Positions 33,820-42,911 of a stretch of 64,000 nt of DNA are shown one piece after another. Position numbers and translations under genes: made by a program. The notes below the pieces were generated by a model. It was not told the DNA's origin. It was given only the letters and a program-made list of their open reading frames with translations, and ran no database searches. The stretch comes from Pseudarthrobacter enclensis (GTDB lineage Bacteria > Actinomycetota > Actinomycetes > Actinomycetales > Micrococcaceae), in assembly GCF_001457025.1 (NCBI RefSeq), contig NZ_KQ758599.1:1-64000 (forward strand), given 5' to 3'. The number at the start of each line of letters is the position of its first letter. The first letter of the stretch is position 1.

Positions 33820-35130
33820 CTATTGGGCTGCGTACAGCGTCTTGGCCTGCGCCTCGAGGTTCTTGACGTCCATCTTTCCGTCCTTGATGAAGCTCTGGAG
33901 GGCCGGAATCATCACGTTGTTGGCCATGGCGGGCAGGGCGTCGCGGTCAAAGAACTGGCTGATGTACTTTGCGTCCGCGATGGTTTCGGCGCACTTCTTG
34001 TTGAGCGGGCTGAACTTGGACGTGTCCGTTCCCTTGGCCGTGGCGATGTTCGATGCATCCACGGCTGCATAGGCGTCCTGCGCTTCCGGGGTGCCCAGGT
34101 AGGCCAGGAAGTCCCGGGCGGTCTTGTTCTCACCGCCCTTCTTGGACAGCAGCAGGCCGTCGATGGGTGCCTCGACCGCGTCGCGGCCTTCCATGGCGAT
34201 CTCGGGGAAAGCGAAGAAATCGATGTCTGCCAGCACCGCGGGGTCGGTGAACTGCTGGGTGACGAACGACCCCAGCAGGTACATGCCGGTCTTCTTCGCC
34301 TCCAGCGCCTTGGCGGCGTCCTGCCAGGTCTGGCCGAGGGCTCCCGGGTCCTGGTAGGGGAGCAGGGCGGACCAGGTGTCAAAGACGGCACTGACTTTCT
34401 GCTGGTCCCAGGATTCCTTGTGCGCGCAGAGGTCCACGTGGAACTGGTAGCCGTTCAGCCGCATGTTGATGTAGTCGAACGTGCCCATGGCCGGCCAGCC
34501 GTCCTTGTCGGCGAAGCCGATGGGAATGATGCCGTCCCCCTGCATTTTGGCCGCCAGGGTTTTGAGGGCGTCGAAGGTTTCCGGTACTTCGTACCCCTTC
34601 TCCTGCCACAGGCTCTTCCGGTAGAAGAATCCCCACGGGTAGTTGTAGTTGGGCACGAAGTACATCTTGCCGTCGGGGCCGGTGGAGGCCTTCTTGAGGG
34701 CGTCGGAGTAGTTTCCGCCGATGGTTTCCCAGACGTCGTCGATGGGCGCCAGCAGGCCCTTGCCGGCGTAGTACTGCATCCGGTAGCCGGCGAACCACGT
34801 GAAGGCATCGTCAGGGGAGCCCTGCAGGTAGGAGTTGATCTTGTTCTGGAAGTCGTTGTGGGGGACCGTGTTGGTGGTGACCTTCTTGCCGGTTTTGGCC
34901 GTGAACGCGTCGGTGACCGCCTGGTAGGCCCGCTTGGGGACGTCATCGGAGGAACCGGAACCGAAAGTGAGGCTTCCGGATTCGGTGCCCGTGGCGGACG
35001 GGGCGCTGCCGCCCGTGCAGGCTGCGAGGAACGGGATGCCGGCCAGGCCTGCAGCGCCGACGCCGACGGTCTTGAGGATGGTCCGCCTGCTCGGGAAGGC
35101 AGTTGCAGACGCATCAAACTGTGAAGCCAT
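33820..35130 (-). CDS. ABC transporter sugar-binding lipoprotein, second importer
   Basis: A 436-aa family 1 solute-binding protein. The signal region carries SRRTILKTVG, resembling a Tat motif, and the lipobox LAAC (about residue 38), so it may be a Tat-exported lipoprotein. A typical domain follows (SDDVPKRAYQAVTDAF, WFAGYRMQYYAGKG). It is the first gene of the operon. The upstream region has a perfect Crp/GlxR site just downstream of a likely -10 box. Sugar specificity is unknown. Confidence 0.92.
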   Translation of the reverse strand: MASQFDASATAFPSRRTILKTVGVGAAGLAGIPFLAACTGGSAPSATGTESGSLTFGSGSSDDVPKRAYQAVTDAFTAKTGKKVTTNTVPHNDFQNKINSYLQGSPDDAFTWFAGYRMQYYAGKGLLAPIDDVWETIGGNYSDALKKASTGPDGKMYFVPNYNYPWGFFYRKSLWQEKGYEVPETFDALKTLAAKMQGDGIIPIGFADKDGWPAMGTFDYINMRLNGYQFHVDLCAHKESWDQQKVSAVFDTWSALLPYQDPGALGQTWQDAAKALEAKKTGMYLLGSFVTQQFTDPAVLADIDFFAFPEIAMEGRDAVEAPIDGLLLSKKGGENKTARDFLAYLGTPEAQDAYAAVDASNIATAKGTDTSKFSPLNKKCAETIADAKYISQFFDRDALPAMANNVMIPALQSFIKDGKMDVKNLEAQAKTLYAAQ

Positions 35131-35155
35131 GTTCTCTCCCTTGAGTGCTTACCGC

Positions 35156-35187
35156 ATGTGAGGCACCTCACATCAGTTCTGACTATA
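35156..35187 (-). promoter_or_regulatory. Perfect Crp/GlxR site and -10 box of the second importer operon
   Basis: ATGTGAGGCACCTCACAT (35156-35173) contains TGTGA-N6-TCACA without mismatch. On the minus strand TATAGT (35187-35182) is a good -10, which would place the start of transcription near 35175 and the Crp site at about +2 to +19. At that position a bound Crp would repress rather than activate. Confidence 0.65.
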
Positions 35188-35263
35188 ACCTCGCAAAAGA
35201 GAACATGGAAGAACGTGAAATAACATTCTGGGCCGCGCGTGCTTTTGAATCGTCACAAACGCA

Positions 35264-35309
35264 GAATGGCCCCGTTTCCCCTGCGGTTCAGGGGTTTACG
35301 GGGCCATTC
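35264..35309. terminator. Long two-stage hairpin downstream of acs
   Basis: Outer arms GAATGGCCCCGT and ACGGGGCCATTC (12 bp) enclose inner arms CCCCTG and CAGGGG. It lies 30 bp after the acs stop on the minus strand and before the importer promoter. There is no U tract, but its place between two same-strand units suits a terminator. Confidence 0.7.
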
Positions 35310-35338
35310 GGCAGCGCGGGGAAGATACTAAGCCGCTG

Positions 35339-37366
35339 TTACTTTCTGAGCGACTGGGCGATCTGCTGCATGATCGTGGGATCGGACAGGGTGGTGGCGT
35401 CACCCGGGTCGCGGCCCTCGGCGACGTCCTTCAGGAGGCGGCGCATGATCTTGCCCGAGCGGGTCTTGGGCAGCTCCGGAACCACCAGGATGTTCTTAGG
35501 CTTGGCGATGGGACCGATTTCCTTGCCCACGTGGTTGCGCAGTTCCTGGACCGTTTCGTCGCCGTTGTTCGCGGCGTCGCCGCGCAGGATCACGAACGCC
35601 ACCACGGCCTGGCCGGTGGTCTCATCCGTGGCGCCCACGACGGCGGCCTCCGCCACCGCAGGATGGGACACCAGGGCGGACTCGATTTCGGTGGTGGAGA
35701 GGCGGTGCCCGGAGACGTTCATGACATCATCCACGCGGCCGAGGAGCCAGATGTCGCCGTCCTCGTCCTTCTTGGCGCCGTCCCCGGCAAAATACATGTT
35801 CTCGAACCGGGACCAGTACGTGTCCTTGAACCGTTCCGGATCGCCCCAAATGCCGCGGAGCATGGCCGGCCACGGCTCGCGGATCACCAGGAACCCGCCG
35901 TGGCCGTCCGGCACCGATTCACCCATTTCGTCCACCACGTCCACGGCGATGCCCGGCAGCGGCACCTGCGCGGAGCCCGGCTTGGCGGCGGTGACACCGG
36001 GGAGCGGGGCGATCATCTGGGCGCCGGTCTCGGTCTGCCACCAGGTGTCAACGATCGGGGCATCGCCGCCACCGATCACCGTTTTGTACCACATCCAGGC
36101 TTCCGGGTTGATGGGTTCGCCCACGGACCCGAGCACACGGAGGGAGGTGAGGTCGTACTTGTCCGGGATGTCCCGGCCCCACTTCATGAAGGTCCGGATG
36201 GCGGTGGGGGCGGTGTACAGGATGGAAACCTTGTACTTCTCCACGATTTCCCACCAGCGGCCCTGGTGCGGGGAGTCCGGGGTGCCCTCGTACATCACCT
36301 GCGTGGCGCCGTTGATGAACGGGGCGTAGGTGACGTAGGAGTGCCCGGTGACCCAGCCGACGTCGGCCGTGCACCAATAGACGTCCGTCTCCGGGTGCAG
36401 GTCGAACACCGCCTTGTGCGTGTACGCGGTCTGGGTGAGGTAGCCGCCGGTGGTGTGCAGGATGCCCTTGGGCTTGCCGGTGGTGCCGGACGTGTAAAGG
36501 ATGAACAAAGGGTGCTCGGAGTCGTGACCCACGGCGGTGTGCTCCGCGGAGGCGGCGCCCACCGTCTCATCCCACCAGTGGTCCCGGCCCTCGGTCCAGT
36601 CCACATCCTGGCCGTTGCGCTTGACCACCACCACGTTCTGAACAGTGTGGCCGCCTGCATCTCCCTCGCGGGACAATGCCTCATCCACCGCTGGCTTCAG
36701 GGCGCTGGGCTTGCCGCGGCGGTAGGTGCCGTCCGCGGTGACCACGAGCTTGGCCTCGGCGTCGTCGATGCGGGAGCGCAGGGCGTCGGCGGAGAAGCCG
36801 CCGAACACCACCGAATGGACCGCACCGATCCGGGCGCACGCCAGCAGCGTAATGACCGCCTCAGGGATCATGGGCAGGTACACGGCCACCCGGTCGCCCT
36901 TGGCCACGCCCAGGGATTCGAACGCGTTGGCGGCCTTCTTGACCTCCTCGGTCAGCTCCGCATACGTGTAGGCGCGGGTATCGCCGGGTTCGCCCTCGAA
37001 ATAAATCGCAACGCGGTCGCCCAGGCCGTTCTCCACATGCCGGTCCAGGGCGTTGTAGGCCGCGTTGACCTCGCCGCCCACGAACCACTTGGCGAACGGC
37101 GGATTGGACCAGTCCAGCGCCTGGTCAAAGTCCTTGCTCCAGGTGAGCAGCTCCCGCGCCTGCTTCGCCCAGAAAGCCGGCCGGTCGGCGTCGGCCTCGG
37201 CGTACACCTCTGCCGTCACCACGGCGTTGGCCGCGAACTCCGGGGTCGGGGGAAACGTCCTGGTCTCATGCAGCAGGTTTTCGAAGGCGTCGCCCTGCCG
37301 GGCACCCTCTCCTGCCGTGGCGGCAGCGGGAACGGTGGCCGTGGAGCTGGGGGTGTCCTGGGACAT
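35339..37366 (-). CDS. acs: Acetyl-CoA synthetase
   Basis: A 675-aa AMP-forming acetate:CoA ligase, which activates acetate to acetyl-CoA through acetyl-AMP. Motifs: [21 protein letters not shown] region, [11 protein letters not shown] (P-loop-like A3), WWQTETG (A5), [13 protein letters not shown] and the C-terminal [11 protein letters not shown], whose Lys is the usual acetylation switch. The ATG at 37364-37366 (MSQDTPSS) has GAGG five bases upstream; an ATG six codons earlier is less likely. A Crp/GlxR-like site lies 68-83 bp upstream, in line with cAMP control of acs in related bacteria. Confidence 0.96.
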   Translation of the reverse strand: MSQDTPSSTATVPAAATAGEGARQGDAFENLLHETRTFPPTPEFAANAVVTAEVYAEADADRPAFWAKQARELLTWSKDFDQALDWSNPPFAKWFVGGEVNAAYNALDRHVENGLGDRVAIYFEGEPGDTRAYTYAELTEEVKKAANAFESLGVAKGDRVAVYLPMIPEAVITLLACARIGAVHSVVFGGFSADALRSRIDDAEAKLVVTADGTYRRGKPSALKPAVDEALSREGDAGGHTVQNVVVVKRNGQDVDWTEGRDHWWDETVGAASAEHTAVGHDSEHPLFILYTSGTTGKPKGILHTTGGYLTQTAYTHKAVFDLHPETDVYWCTADVGWVTGHSYVTYAPFINGATQVMYEGTPDSPHQGRWWEIVEKYKVSILYTAPTAIRTFMKWGRDIPDKYDLTSLRVLGSVGEPINPEAWMWYKTVIGGGDAPIVDTWWQTETGAQMIAPLPGVTAAKPGSAQVPLPGIAVDVVDEMGESVPDGHGGFLVIREPWPAMLRGIWGDPERFKDTYWSRFENMYFAGDGAKKDEDGDIWLLGRVDDVMNVSGHRLSTTEIESALVSHPAVAEAAVVGATDETTGQAVVAFVILRGDAANNGDETVQELRNHVGKEIGPIAKPKNILVVPELPKTRSGKIMRRLLKDVAEGRDPGDATTLSDPTIMQQIAQSLRK

Positions 37367-37694
37367 CTGAACCTCATCATTCATTCGTCAAGAGCTGTTC
37401 CGGAATACACCCTAACGCCTGCCGGCACGGCCATGTGCGCCTTGTCACAGTTGTGCCCGCCAGCGGCATTCATTGTGCGGTGAATGGTTTCCCGGACTGT
37501 TCCCACACGGCGCCGCAGTGCCACCCCAGCTAGTGATCAGCCGGGCTGTTGACTAGGCTGATATGGAATTGTGACTTTACTTCGTGCCCCCGGGGCCGGG
37601 CGCCCCGGCGCCCTGTTCCCAGGGAACGGTGTTACGACGGCACAACCCGGTCCGGCCTCGGCCGGGCCCGTGCCGCCACGCTAAGGAGAGCAGA
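37367..37694. other. Divergent intergenic region between acs and the membrane-protein gene
   Basis: This 328-bp region has the acs promoter with a candidate Crp site on the left and, near 37549-37559, TTGACTAGGCT, which contains the actinobacterial -10-like TAGGCT for the plus-strand gene. The strong ribosome site AAGGAGAG is at 37683-37690. I see no gene or hairpin of note. Confidence 0.5.
37434..37449. promoter_or_regulatory. Candidate Crp/GlxR site upstream of acs
   Basis: TGTGCGCCTTGTCACA matches TGTGA-N6-TCACA with one mismatch (C for A at position 5). It lies 68-83 bp upstream of the acs start codon, a place suited to activation. Confidence 0.5.
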
Positions 37695-39131
37695 ATGAAC
37701 CAGCCGAGCTTCGGCCAGAAAACCGGCCCCGAGACGCAGGCAGGCACCGGCCCGTCCGCCGCGGCAGGACCAGGCCAGCAGGCGGCGCCGGCGAAGGCAG
37801 GGACACCGTTCCGCCTCGCGAAGGACGCCAACCAGGCAGTGCTGGGTCCGTTCACCGTCAGGGACTTGACGGTCTTTGCGGCCACCCTCATCCTGTTCAT
37901 CGCCTCGCTGCTGCCCATTTTCGGTGGCCGCTTCAACCTGTGGAACCTGAACAACCTCTTCTTCCTGGGGCTCGGGATCCTCCTGCCGCTGATCGTGAGC
38001 GCACTCTTTGCCGCCCGCCGGCTGGCGCCCGCCACCAGGCTGCGCGTCGGATCCCTCTCGGTGGACCAGTTCGCCTCCGTAGCGGCGTCCTTTGCCCTTG
38101 CCTTCTTCTTCATCTCGGTGGCAGGGGCCTACGTCCCCAGCCTGCTGGTGGGCCTGATCGGTTCGGTGATCCTCTTCGCGGCCACCGTCCTGGGACGGTT
38201 CATTCCCTACCTTTCCAGTGACTTCCAGGGCCGAAGCGAGGCTCCGGCCCACGTGATGGCCAGGGACGCAGCTGCCCCTGCTCCGGCGCCGCGAACACCG
38301 AAGCAGCCCAAGCCTGAGCCCGCCGCCCAGCCAGGGGCCAACGGCACGCCGGGCTCGCACCACAAGCACGAGGCCAGCCACAAGCCGCGCCTGGGCGGCA
38401 AGCTGTTCGGCGGAGCCGGTGCAGGATCCTCCGCCGTGCCGGCGGGACAGAACCACACGGGCCAGGGCCAGGCAGGCAACACCCACACGGGCCAGGACCA
38501 TACCGGCCAGGACCAGGCCGGCGCCGGCCAGCACGCAGGCTACCAGCCGGCGGGGCACCAGGTGTCCGTGCCGGCCACCGCCGCAGTTCCCGCCGCGGCT
38601 GCTCCGGCAGCTGCCCCCGTCTCCACCGCCCCGGAGGCGGCCGACCACGCACCCGAGGTGGATGCCGGACCGCCCACCCAGGCCGCCGACGTCGTACGCC
38701 CTGCGGACGCCGCCCCCGCGGCTTCCGCCGCCGAGGAAACCCGGTACGCGGACCTGGCTGCAGCGTCCGCCGGGCGCCAGGAATCCACGCACGACGCCGG
38801 CAATGCCGCGGCTGCCCCGGCGCCGCAGCGTACGTGGGAACCGCCGGCGGCCACCGCCGTGCACCAGCAGATCCGTACCGAGGAACCGATCGGCGCCACC
38901 GTCGATCCGTCCACCCACCACGACGACGAGCACCCCGTCCATGAAGCCTTCTGGTTCGCTGTGGCACAGCACCGCACTGCCTTCGATCCCGGCACCGGCT
39001 CGCCGGCCTTCGTCATCGAACCAGGCGGCTGGGTTCTGGCGCTGGAAGACCGGGGGCACGAGTTCCTGGTGCAGCACACCGACGGGCGGCTGGGGGTCCT
39101 GCGGGATCTCAGCAACATCGAGCGCGGCTAG
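37695..39131 (+). CDS. Four-helix membrane protein with HTGQ repeats and conserved C-terminal domain
   Basis: A 478-aa protein of no family I recognise. After a Pro/Gly/Gln-rich tail come four membrane helices (about 57-75, 85-107, 125-146 and 149-168). A cytoplasmic or extracellular low-complexity linker (180-405) is rich in Ala, Pro and Gln and has an HTGQ/DQAG repeat at 253-282. A compact C-terminal domain (413-478) has [29 protein letters not shown] and [21 protein letters not shown] precedes the ATG. It ends 5 bp before nth. The architecture suggests a tethered sensor or adaptor. The function is unknown. Confidence 0.8.
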   Translation: MNQPSFGQKTGPETQAGTGPSAAAGPGQQAAPAKAGTPFRLAKDANQAVLGPFTVRDLTVFAATLILFIASLLPIFGGRFNLWNLNNLFFLGLGILLPLIVSALFAARRLAPATRLRVGSLSVDQFASVAASFALAFFFISVAGAYVPSLLVGLIGSVILFAATVLGRFIPYLSSDFQGRSEAPAHVMARDAAAPAPAPRTPKQPKPEPAAQPGANGTPGSHHKHEASHKPRLGGKLFGGAGAGSSAVPAGQNHTGQGQAGNTHTGQDHTGQDQAGAGQHAGYQPAGHQVSVPATAAVPAAAAPAAAPVSTAPEAADHAPEVDAGPPTQAADVVRPADAAPAASAAEETRYADLAAASAGRQESTHDAGNAAAAPAPQRTWEPPAATAVHQQIRTEEPIGATVDPSTHHDDEHPVHEAFWFAVAQHRTAFDPGTGSPAFVIEPGGWVLALEDRGHEFLVQHTDGRLGVLRDLSNIERG

Positions 39132-39136
39132 CCGAC

Positions 39137-40018
39137 ATGGCTGCGCCGAGGGCCGGAGGCAAGGGACGGGCGGCCGGGACTGCACCGGGCACACCGGGCG
39201 CCGTGCCCGGCCAGTCGCCCGGGATGCCGGTGGTCTCCTCCGAGTCGGCGCTGGCCCTCAAGCGGCGCGCACGGCGCATCAACAAGGCGCTGGCGGAGAA
39301 ATATCCCTACGCCCACGCGGAACTGGATTTCACCAACCCCTTTGAGCTGCTGGTGGCCACCGTCCTGTCCGCCCAGACAACGGACGTCACCGTCAATCTG
39401 GTCACGCCCGTGCTTTTCGGACGCTATCCGGATGCCCGGGCCATGGCTGAGGCGGACCCGGCGGTGCTGGAGGAAATCATCAAGCCCACCGGGTTCTTCA
39501 GGGCCAAGTCCCGGAACCTTTTGGCCCTTGCCACCCGCCTGGTGGACGAATACGACGGGGTGGTGCCCGGCAGGATCGAGGACCTGGTCACGCTTCCCGG
39601 GGTGGGGCGCAAAACTGCCAATGTAGTCCTGGGAAACGCCTTCGGCATCCCCGGCATCACGGTGGACACGCACTTCGGCCGGCTGGCGCGGCGCTTCAAC
39701 TGGACCCTGTCCGATGATCCCGTGCAGATCGAATCCGATGTCGCCGAACTCTTCGAACCGCGGGACTGGACCATGCTGTCCCACCGCGTGGTGTTCCACG
39801 GCCGCCGGGTCTGCCACTCGCGGAAACCTGCCTGCGGCGCCTGCCCGGTGGCCAACTGGTGCCCCAGTTACGGGCTTGGGGAGACGGACTCGGCGAAGGC
39901 CGCCAAGCTCCTGAAGTATGAGCTCGCCCCTGGCAACGAGGCACTCCTGGAACAACTGCTGGCCGAAACACACCGGGCGGCGGAAATCCGGATGGCTTCG
40001 CAGCGGAGGCCTGTGTGA
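39137..40018 (+). CDS. nth: Endonuclease III
   Basis: A 293-aa base-excision glycosylase/AP lyase removing oxidised pyrimidines. It shows the HhH motif [12 protein letters not shown] with the catalytic Lys, the catalytic Asp in TVDTHFGRL, and the [4Fe-4S] ligands C-x6-C-x2-C-x5-C ([17 protein letters not shown]). The N-terminal about 40 residues are Gly/Pro/Ala-rich and extra to the E. coli enzyme, as usual in actinobacteria. It overlaps the following Nudix gene by 4 nt. Confidence 0.96.
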   Translation: MAAPRAGGKGRAAGTAPGTPGAVPGQSPGMPVVSSESALALKRRARRINKALAEKYPYAHAELDFTNPFELLVATVLSAQTTDVTVNLVTPVLFGRYPDARAMAEADPAVLEEIIKPTGFFRAKSRNLLALATRLVDEYDGVVPGRIEDLVTLPGVGRKTANVVLGNAFGIPGITVDTHFGRLARRFNWTLSDDPVQIESDVAELFEPRDWTMLSHRVVFHGRRVCHSRKPACGACPVANWCPSYGLGETDSAKAAKLLKYELAPGNEALLEQLLAETHRAAEIRMASQRRPV

Positions 40019-40692
40019 GCGCGAGGGAGGACCTCCTGGGCCTTGCGCGCCGGGCAGCCTCCGGGACGAACACCACGCCGGATCCACGCTGGGCAGCGCT
40101 GACCGTCGATGCGGAACTGGCGCGGCGCGCTGCGGTGCTGATGCTGTTCGGCACGTTGGATGACGTGCCGGCCGTTTCCGGGAAGCCGTTGGCCCCGGCA
40201 GACCTGGACGTGCTCCTCCTGGAACGGGCCCACACGCTGGGTTCGCATCCCGGCCAGGTGGCCTTTCCGGGCGGTAGCGTTGATCCCGGCGAATCCGCGG
40301 TGGACGCCGCGCTGCGGGAAGCTGAAGAAGAAACCGGGCTTGATGCCGATGGCGTGGAAGTCCTGGGCACCCTGCAGGAGCTGGGCCTGGCCCACAGCAA
40401 CTTCCTGGTGACACCCGTGCTGGGATGGTGGCGCTCGCCCACCCCGGTCCGGGTGGTTGACTACGCCGAATCCGCCCAGGTGTTCCGGGTTCCCGTCCGC
40501 GATCTCCTGGACCCGGACAACAGGGTCATGGCCACCGTCCACCGGGCCGGGCGAACCTTCGACAGCCCGGCCTTCACCGTGAACGGCGTGGTGGTCTGGG
40601 GGTTCACCGGGATAGTGCTCAGCGGTCTTTTCGACCAGCTGGGCTGGTCCGTGCCGTGGGACAGCACCCGGCTGCATCCCATCGGCGTCTGA
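40015..40692 (+). CDS. Nudix CoA pyrophosphatase
   Basis: A 225-aa Nudix hydrolase of the CoA-cleaving (NudL/UPF0035) type. It has the CoA signature [20 protein letters not shown] directly before the Nudix box [24 protein letters not shown]. It would split CoA or its oxidised derivatives into phosphopantetheine and 3',5'-ADP. GTG start overlapping the nth stop (GTGA). A perfect 12-bp hairpin follows. Confidence 0.9.
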   Translation: MSAREDLLGLARRAASGTNTTPDPRWAALTVDAELARRAAVLMLFGTLDDVPAVSGKPLAPADLDVLLLERAHTLGSHPGQVAFPGGSVDPGESAVDAALREAEEETGLDADGVEVLGTLQELGLAHSNFLVTPVLGWWRSPTPVRVVDYAESAQVFRVPVRDLLDPDNRVMATVHRAGRTFDSPAFTVNGVVVWGFTGIVLSGLFDQLGWSVPWDSTRLHPIGV

Positions 40693-40706
40693 CAAACAAA
40701 GTCATA

Positions 40707-40740
40707 GGGTGGCCGCGCGCGCCGTTGAGCGCGGCCACCC
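40707..40740. terminator. 12-bp hairpin between convergent Nudix and DUF1508 genes
   Basis: GGGTGGCCGCGC pairs perfectly with GCGCGGCCACCC around 10 nt, centred between the two convergent stops. It has no U tract but is well placed to end both transcripts. Confidence 0.7.
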
Positions 40741-40756
40741 GGTATGTGGAGCAGGC

Positions 40757-40948
40757 TCAGGCCTGCTGCTGGCGGCGGTCGACGACTATTCCGGTCGCCG
40801 CGGCCTCCCGCATTGCGTTCACGCCGTCCCGCAGCTTGCTCAATGACTTGAAGCTCGGCGACACGGCAACGATGTTGCCTTCAGCGTCCGTCAGCCTCAA
40901 CCGGAACGAATCGTCCCCTGCACGATGAATCTCAAATCTGCCCGCCAT
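40757..40948 (-). CDS. DUF1508 (YegP-like) small protein
   Basis: A 63-aa single-repeat DUF1508 protein: GRFEIHRAGDDSFRLRLTDAEG then the second strand pair with SPSFKSLSKLRDGVNAMR. E. coli YegP has two such repeats. The function is unknown. GGGGAGG precedes the ATG. Confidence 0.85.
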   Translation of the reverse strand: MAGRFEIHRAGDDSFRLRLTDAEGNIVAVSPSFKSLSKLRDGVNAMREAAATGIVVDRRQQQA

Positions 40949-41102
40949 GCCGGACCTCCCCTGGTGTGCTTCGTTGCATCAGCCCGACCGGTCTGCATCA
41001 GTCGCCGTTATCGACTGTAATCCGCGTCACGCACCCCGTCGAGCTACTGCCCGGTAGGTTACTTTTGCCGTCATATGGGTATGAATGCCTGGTTCGGGGC
41101 CG

Positions 41103-42821
41103 TTATTTGGCCCGGTCGTAGGAGTCCACCACGGCGATGCTGACCGGGAATTCCACCGGGATGCGGCCGAACAGCAGTTCCTTGGCAGCGGCGGCGGCCT
41201 CCTCGATGGCCCTGGTGCAAGCGTCCACGGCATCCGCGGGTGCGTGCACCATCACCTCGTCGTGCAGGAAGAACACCAGCTCCGGGCCCCCGCCGGCCCG
41301 TGCCCCGGCGCCGTCGGCACGCAGGGTGCGGAGCCGCCGTCGTAATTCCGCCAGCCAGCACGCGGCCCAGTCCGCCGCGGAGCCCTGGACCACGAAGTTG
41401 CGCGTGAAGCGGCCCCGCGACCGGGCGATCGCCTCGGCCCGGCGCTGCTCCTCCGCGGTGGCGGAGCGCTGGCTCTGGTACCAGCGGTCAGACGGCGGCG
41501 GGCTGCTGCGGCCCAGCCGGGTGGTTACGGTGCCGCCGGATTCGCCGGTGCGGGCGGCCCGTTCGACGAAGTCCACGGCCCGCGGATAGGTGCGTGCCAA
41601 CTGCGGCATCAGGCGGCCGGACTCGCCGGACGTCGCGCCGTACATGGCACCCAGCAGGGCCACCTTCGCCTTGGCACGGTCGCCTCCGAAGCCCTTCTCC
41701 GCGATGCCTGCGTAGAGGTCCTGGTCCCGGGCCGCCTCCGCCATCACTGCATCCCGGGCCAGCGCCACCAGCACCCGGGGCTCCAGCTGGGAGGCATCGG
41801 CAACAATCAGTTTGTGGCCGGGGTCGGCGTGGACGGCACCGCGCACCTGGCGCGGGATCTGGAGGGCGCCACCGCCGCGGGACGCCCAGCGGCCGGAGAC
41901 CACCCCGCCCACCACGTATTCAGGCCGGAACCGGCCGCCGTCCACCCATGCATCGAGCCATGACCAGCCGTTGGCGGTATGCAGCCTCGAGAGCTGCTTG
42001 TACTCCAGGAGCGGGCCGATGGCCGGGTGGCTGGACTCGCGCAGCTCCCATTTCCGGGTGCTCTTGACCTCGATGCCGTTGCGGTGCAGGGCGCGCATCA
42101 GTTCCTGCGGGGAGTCCGGGTTCAGTGCGGGCACGCCCAGGAGACCGCGGAGTTCGGCGGCCAGTTGTTCGAGCCGCGCCGGGCGGTGTCCCGGGGCCGG
42201 GCGGGGGCCGAGGTGGCCGGCCAGGATGTCCCCGTGCAGGTCCTCTCGCCACGGCACCCCGGTGTGCTGCATCTCCGCGGCGGTCATTGCGGCGGCTGAT
42301 TCCGCGGCCAGCAGCAGCTGCAGCCTGCCGCGCATGTTGGCGTCGGTGCTTACCCCGGCAAGCGCGGCCTGCTGGGCCGCGTACTCGAGCCTCAGTTCCT
42401 CGAGGGTGTGGCGCGGCGCCGGCCCGGCGCCGACCGCGTCGAAGAGGGCCCCCTGGTCTGCCGGGGGAGCGGGCGGCAGCAGCGTTTTGGGCGGCATGGC
42501 CGGGTCATCCACCGCCGTCCGCTCGGCGGTGCGGGCATAGTCGGTGTGGGCGGCGAACTCGGAGAAGGCCAGAATGTTTCCGCAGAGGCTGAGGTCGTAG
42601 CAGCGCTCAAGTTCCACCCCTGCCTGCAGGAGGCCGGGATACCAGTCCTGGGTGCGGTGCCAGATCCACCGCGGCCGCCGGTCCTCAAGGGCGCGCACTA
42701 CGGCGGGGAGGTCACCCTGGGTGACGGTCCGGGCCTCGGGGTTGCCCGGGGCGGGGTCACCCGCTGGGGTGAGTTCCTGCACTGCAGCGCCGGCGGGGTG
42801 GGCGGCGAGCAGGACATACAT
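41103..42821 (-). CDS. Family A DNA polymerase, PolA-like, with degenerate exonuclease domain
   Basis: A 572-aa family A polymerase, shorter than DNA polymerase I and without the 5'-3' exonuclease. Motif A is VADASQLEPR (D342), motif B keeps R382, K386 and Y394 (DRAKAKVALLGAMYG), and motif C is the HDE triad 520-522. The N-terminal 140 residues stand where the 3'-5' exonuclease would be, but the DEDD metal residues are not evident. It matches the actinobacterial bifunctional exonuclease/polymerase annotation. A role in repair or translesion synthesis is plausible. Start at the ATG 42819-42821 with GGGAG upstream. Confidence 0.88.
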   Translation of the reverse strand: MYVLLAAHPAGAAVQELTPAGDPAPGNPEARTVTQGDLPAVVRALEDRRPRWIWHRTQDWYPGLLQAGVELERCYDLSLCGNILAFSEFAAHTDYARTAERTAVDDPAMPPKTLLPPAPPADQGALFDAVGAGPAPRHTLEELRLEYAAQQAALAGVSTDANMRGRLQLLLAAESAAAMTAAEMQHTGVPWREDLHGDILAGHLGPRPAPGHRPARLEQLAAELRGLLGVPALNPDSPQELMRALHRNGIEVKSTRKWELRESSHPAIGPLLEYKQLSRLHTANGWSWLDAWVDGGRFRPEYVVGGVVSGRWASRGGGALQIPRQVRGAVHADPGHKLIVADASQLEPRVLVALARDAVMAEAARDQDLYAGIAEKGFGGDRAKAKVALLGAMYGATSGESGRLMPQLARTYPRAVDFVERAARTGESGGTVTTRLGRSSPPPSDRWYQSQRSATAEEQRRAEAIARSRGRFTRNFVVQGSAADWAACWLAELRRRLRTLRADGAGARAGGGPELVFFLHDEVMVHAPADAVDACTRAIEEAAAAAKELLFGRIPVEFPVSIAVVDSYDRAK

Positions 42822-42911
42822 GCTCCCATTGTGCCCGGTTGGCGCTCCGTGTTTTCCACATAGCCCCGGGCAGCCCTTATCCGGACCCGCGGCAGCATGG
42901 AGAGTGGCTCC

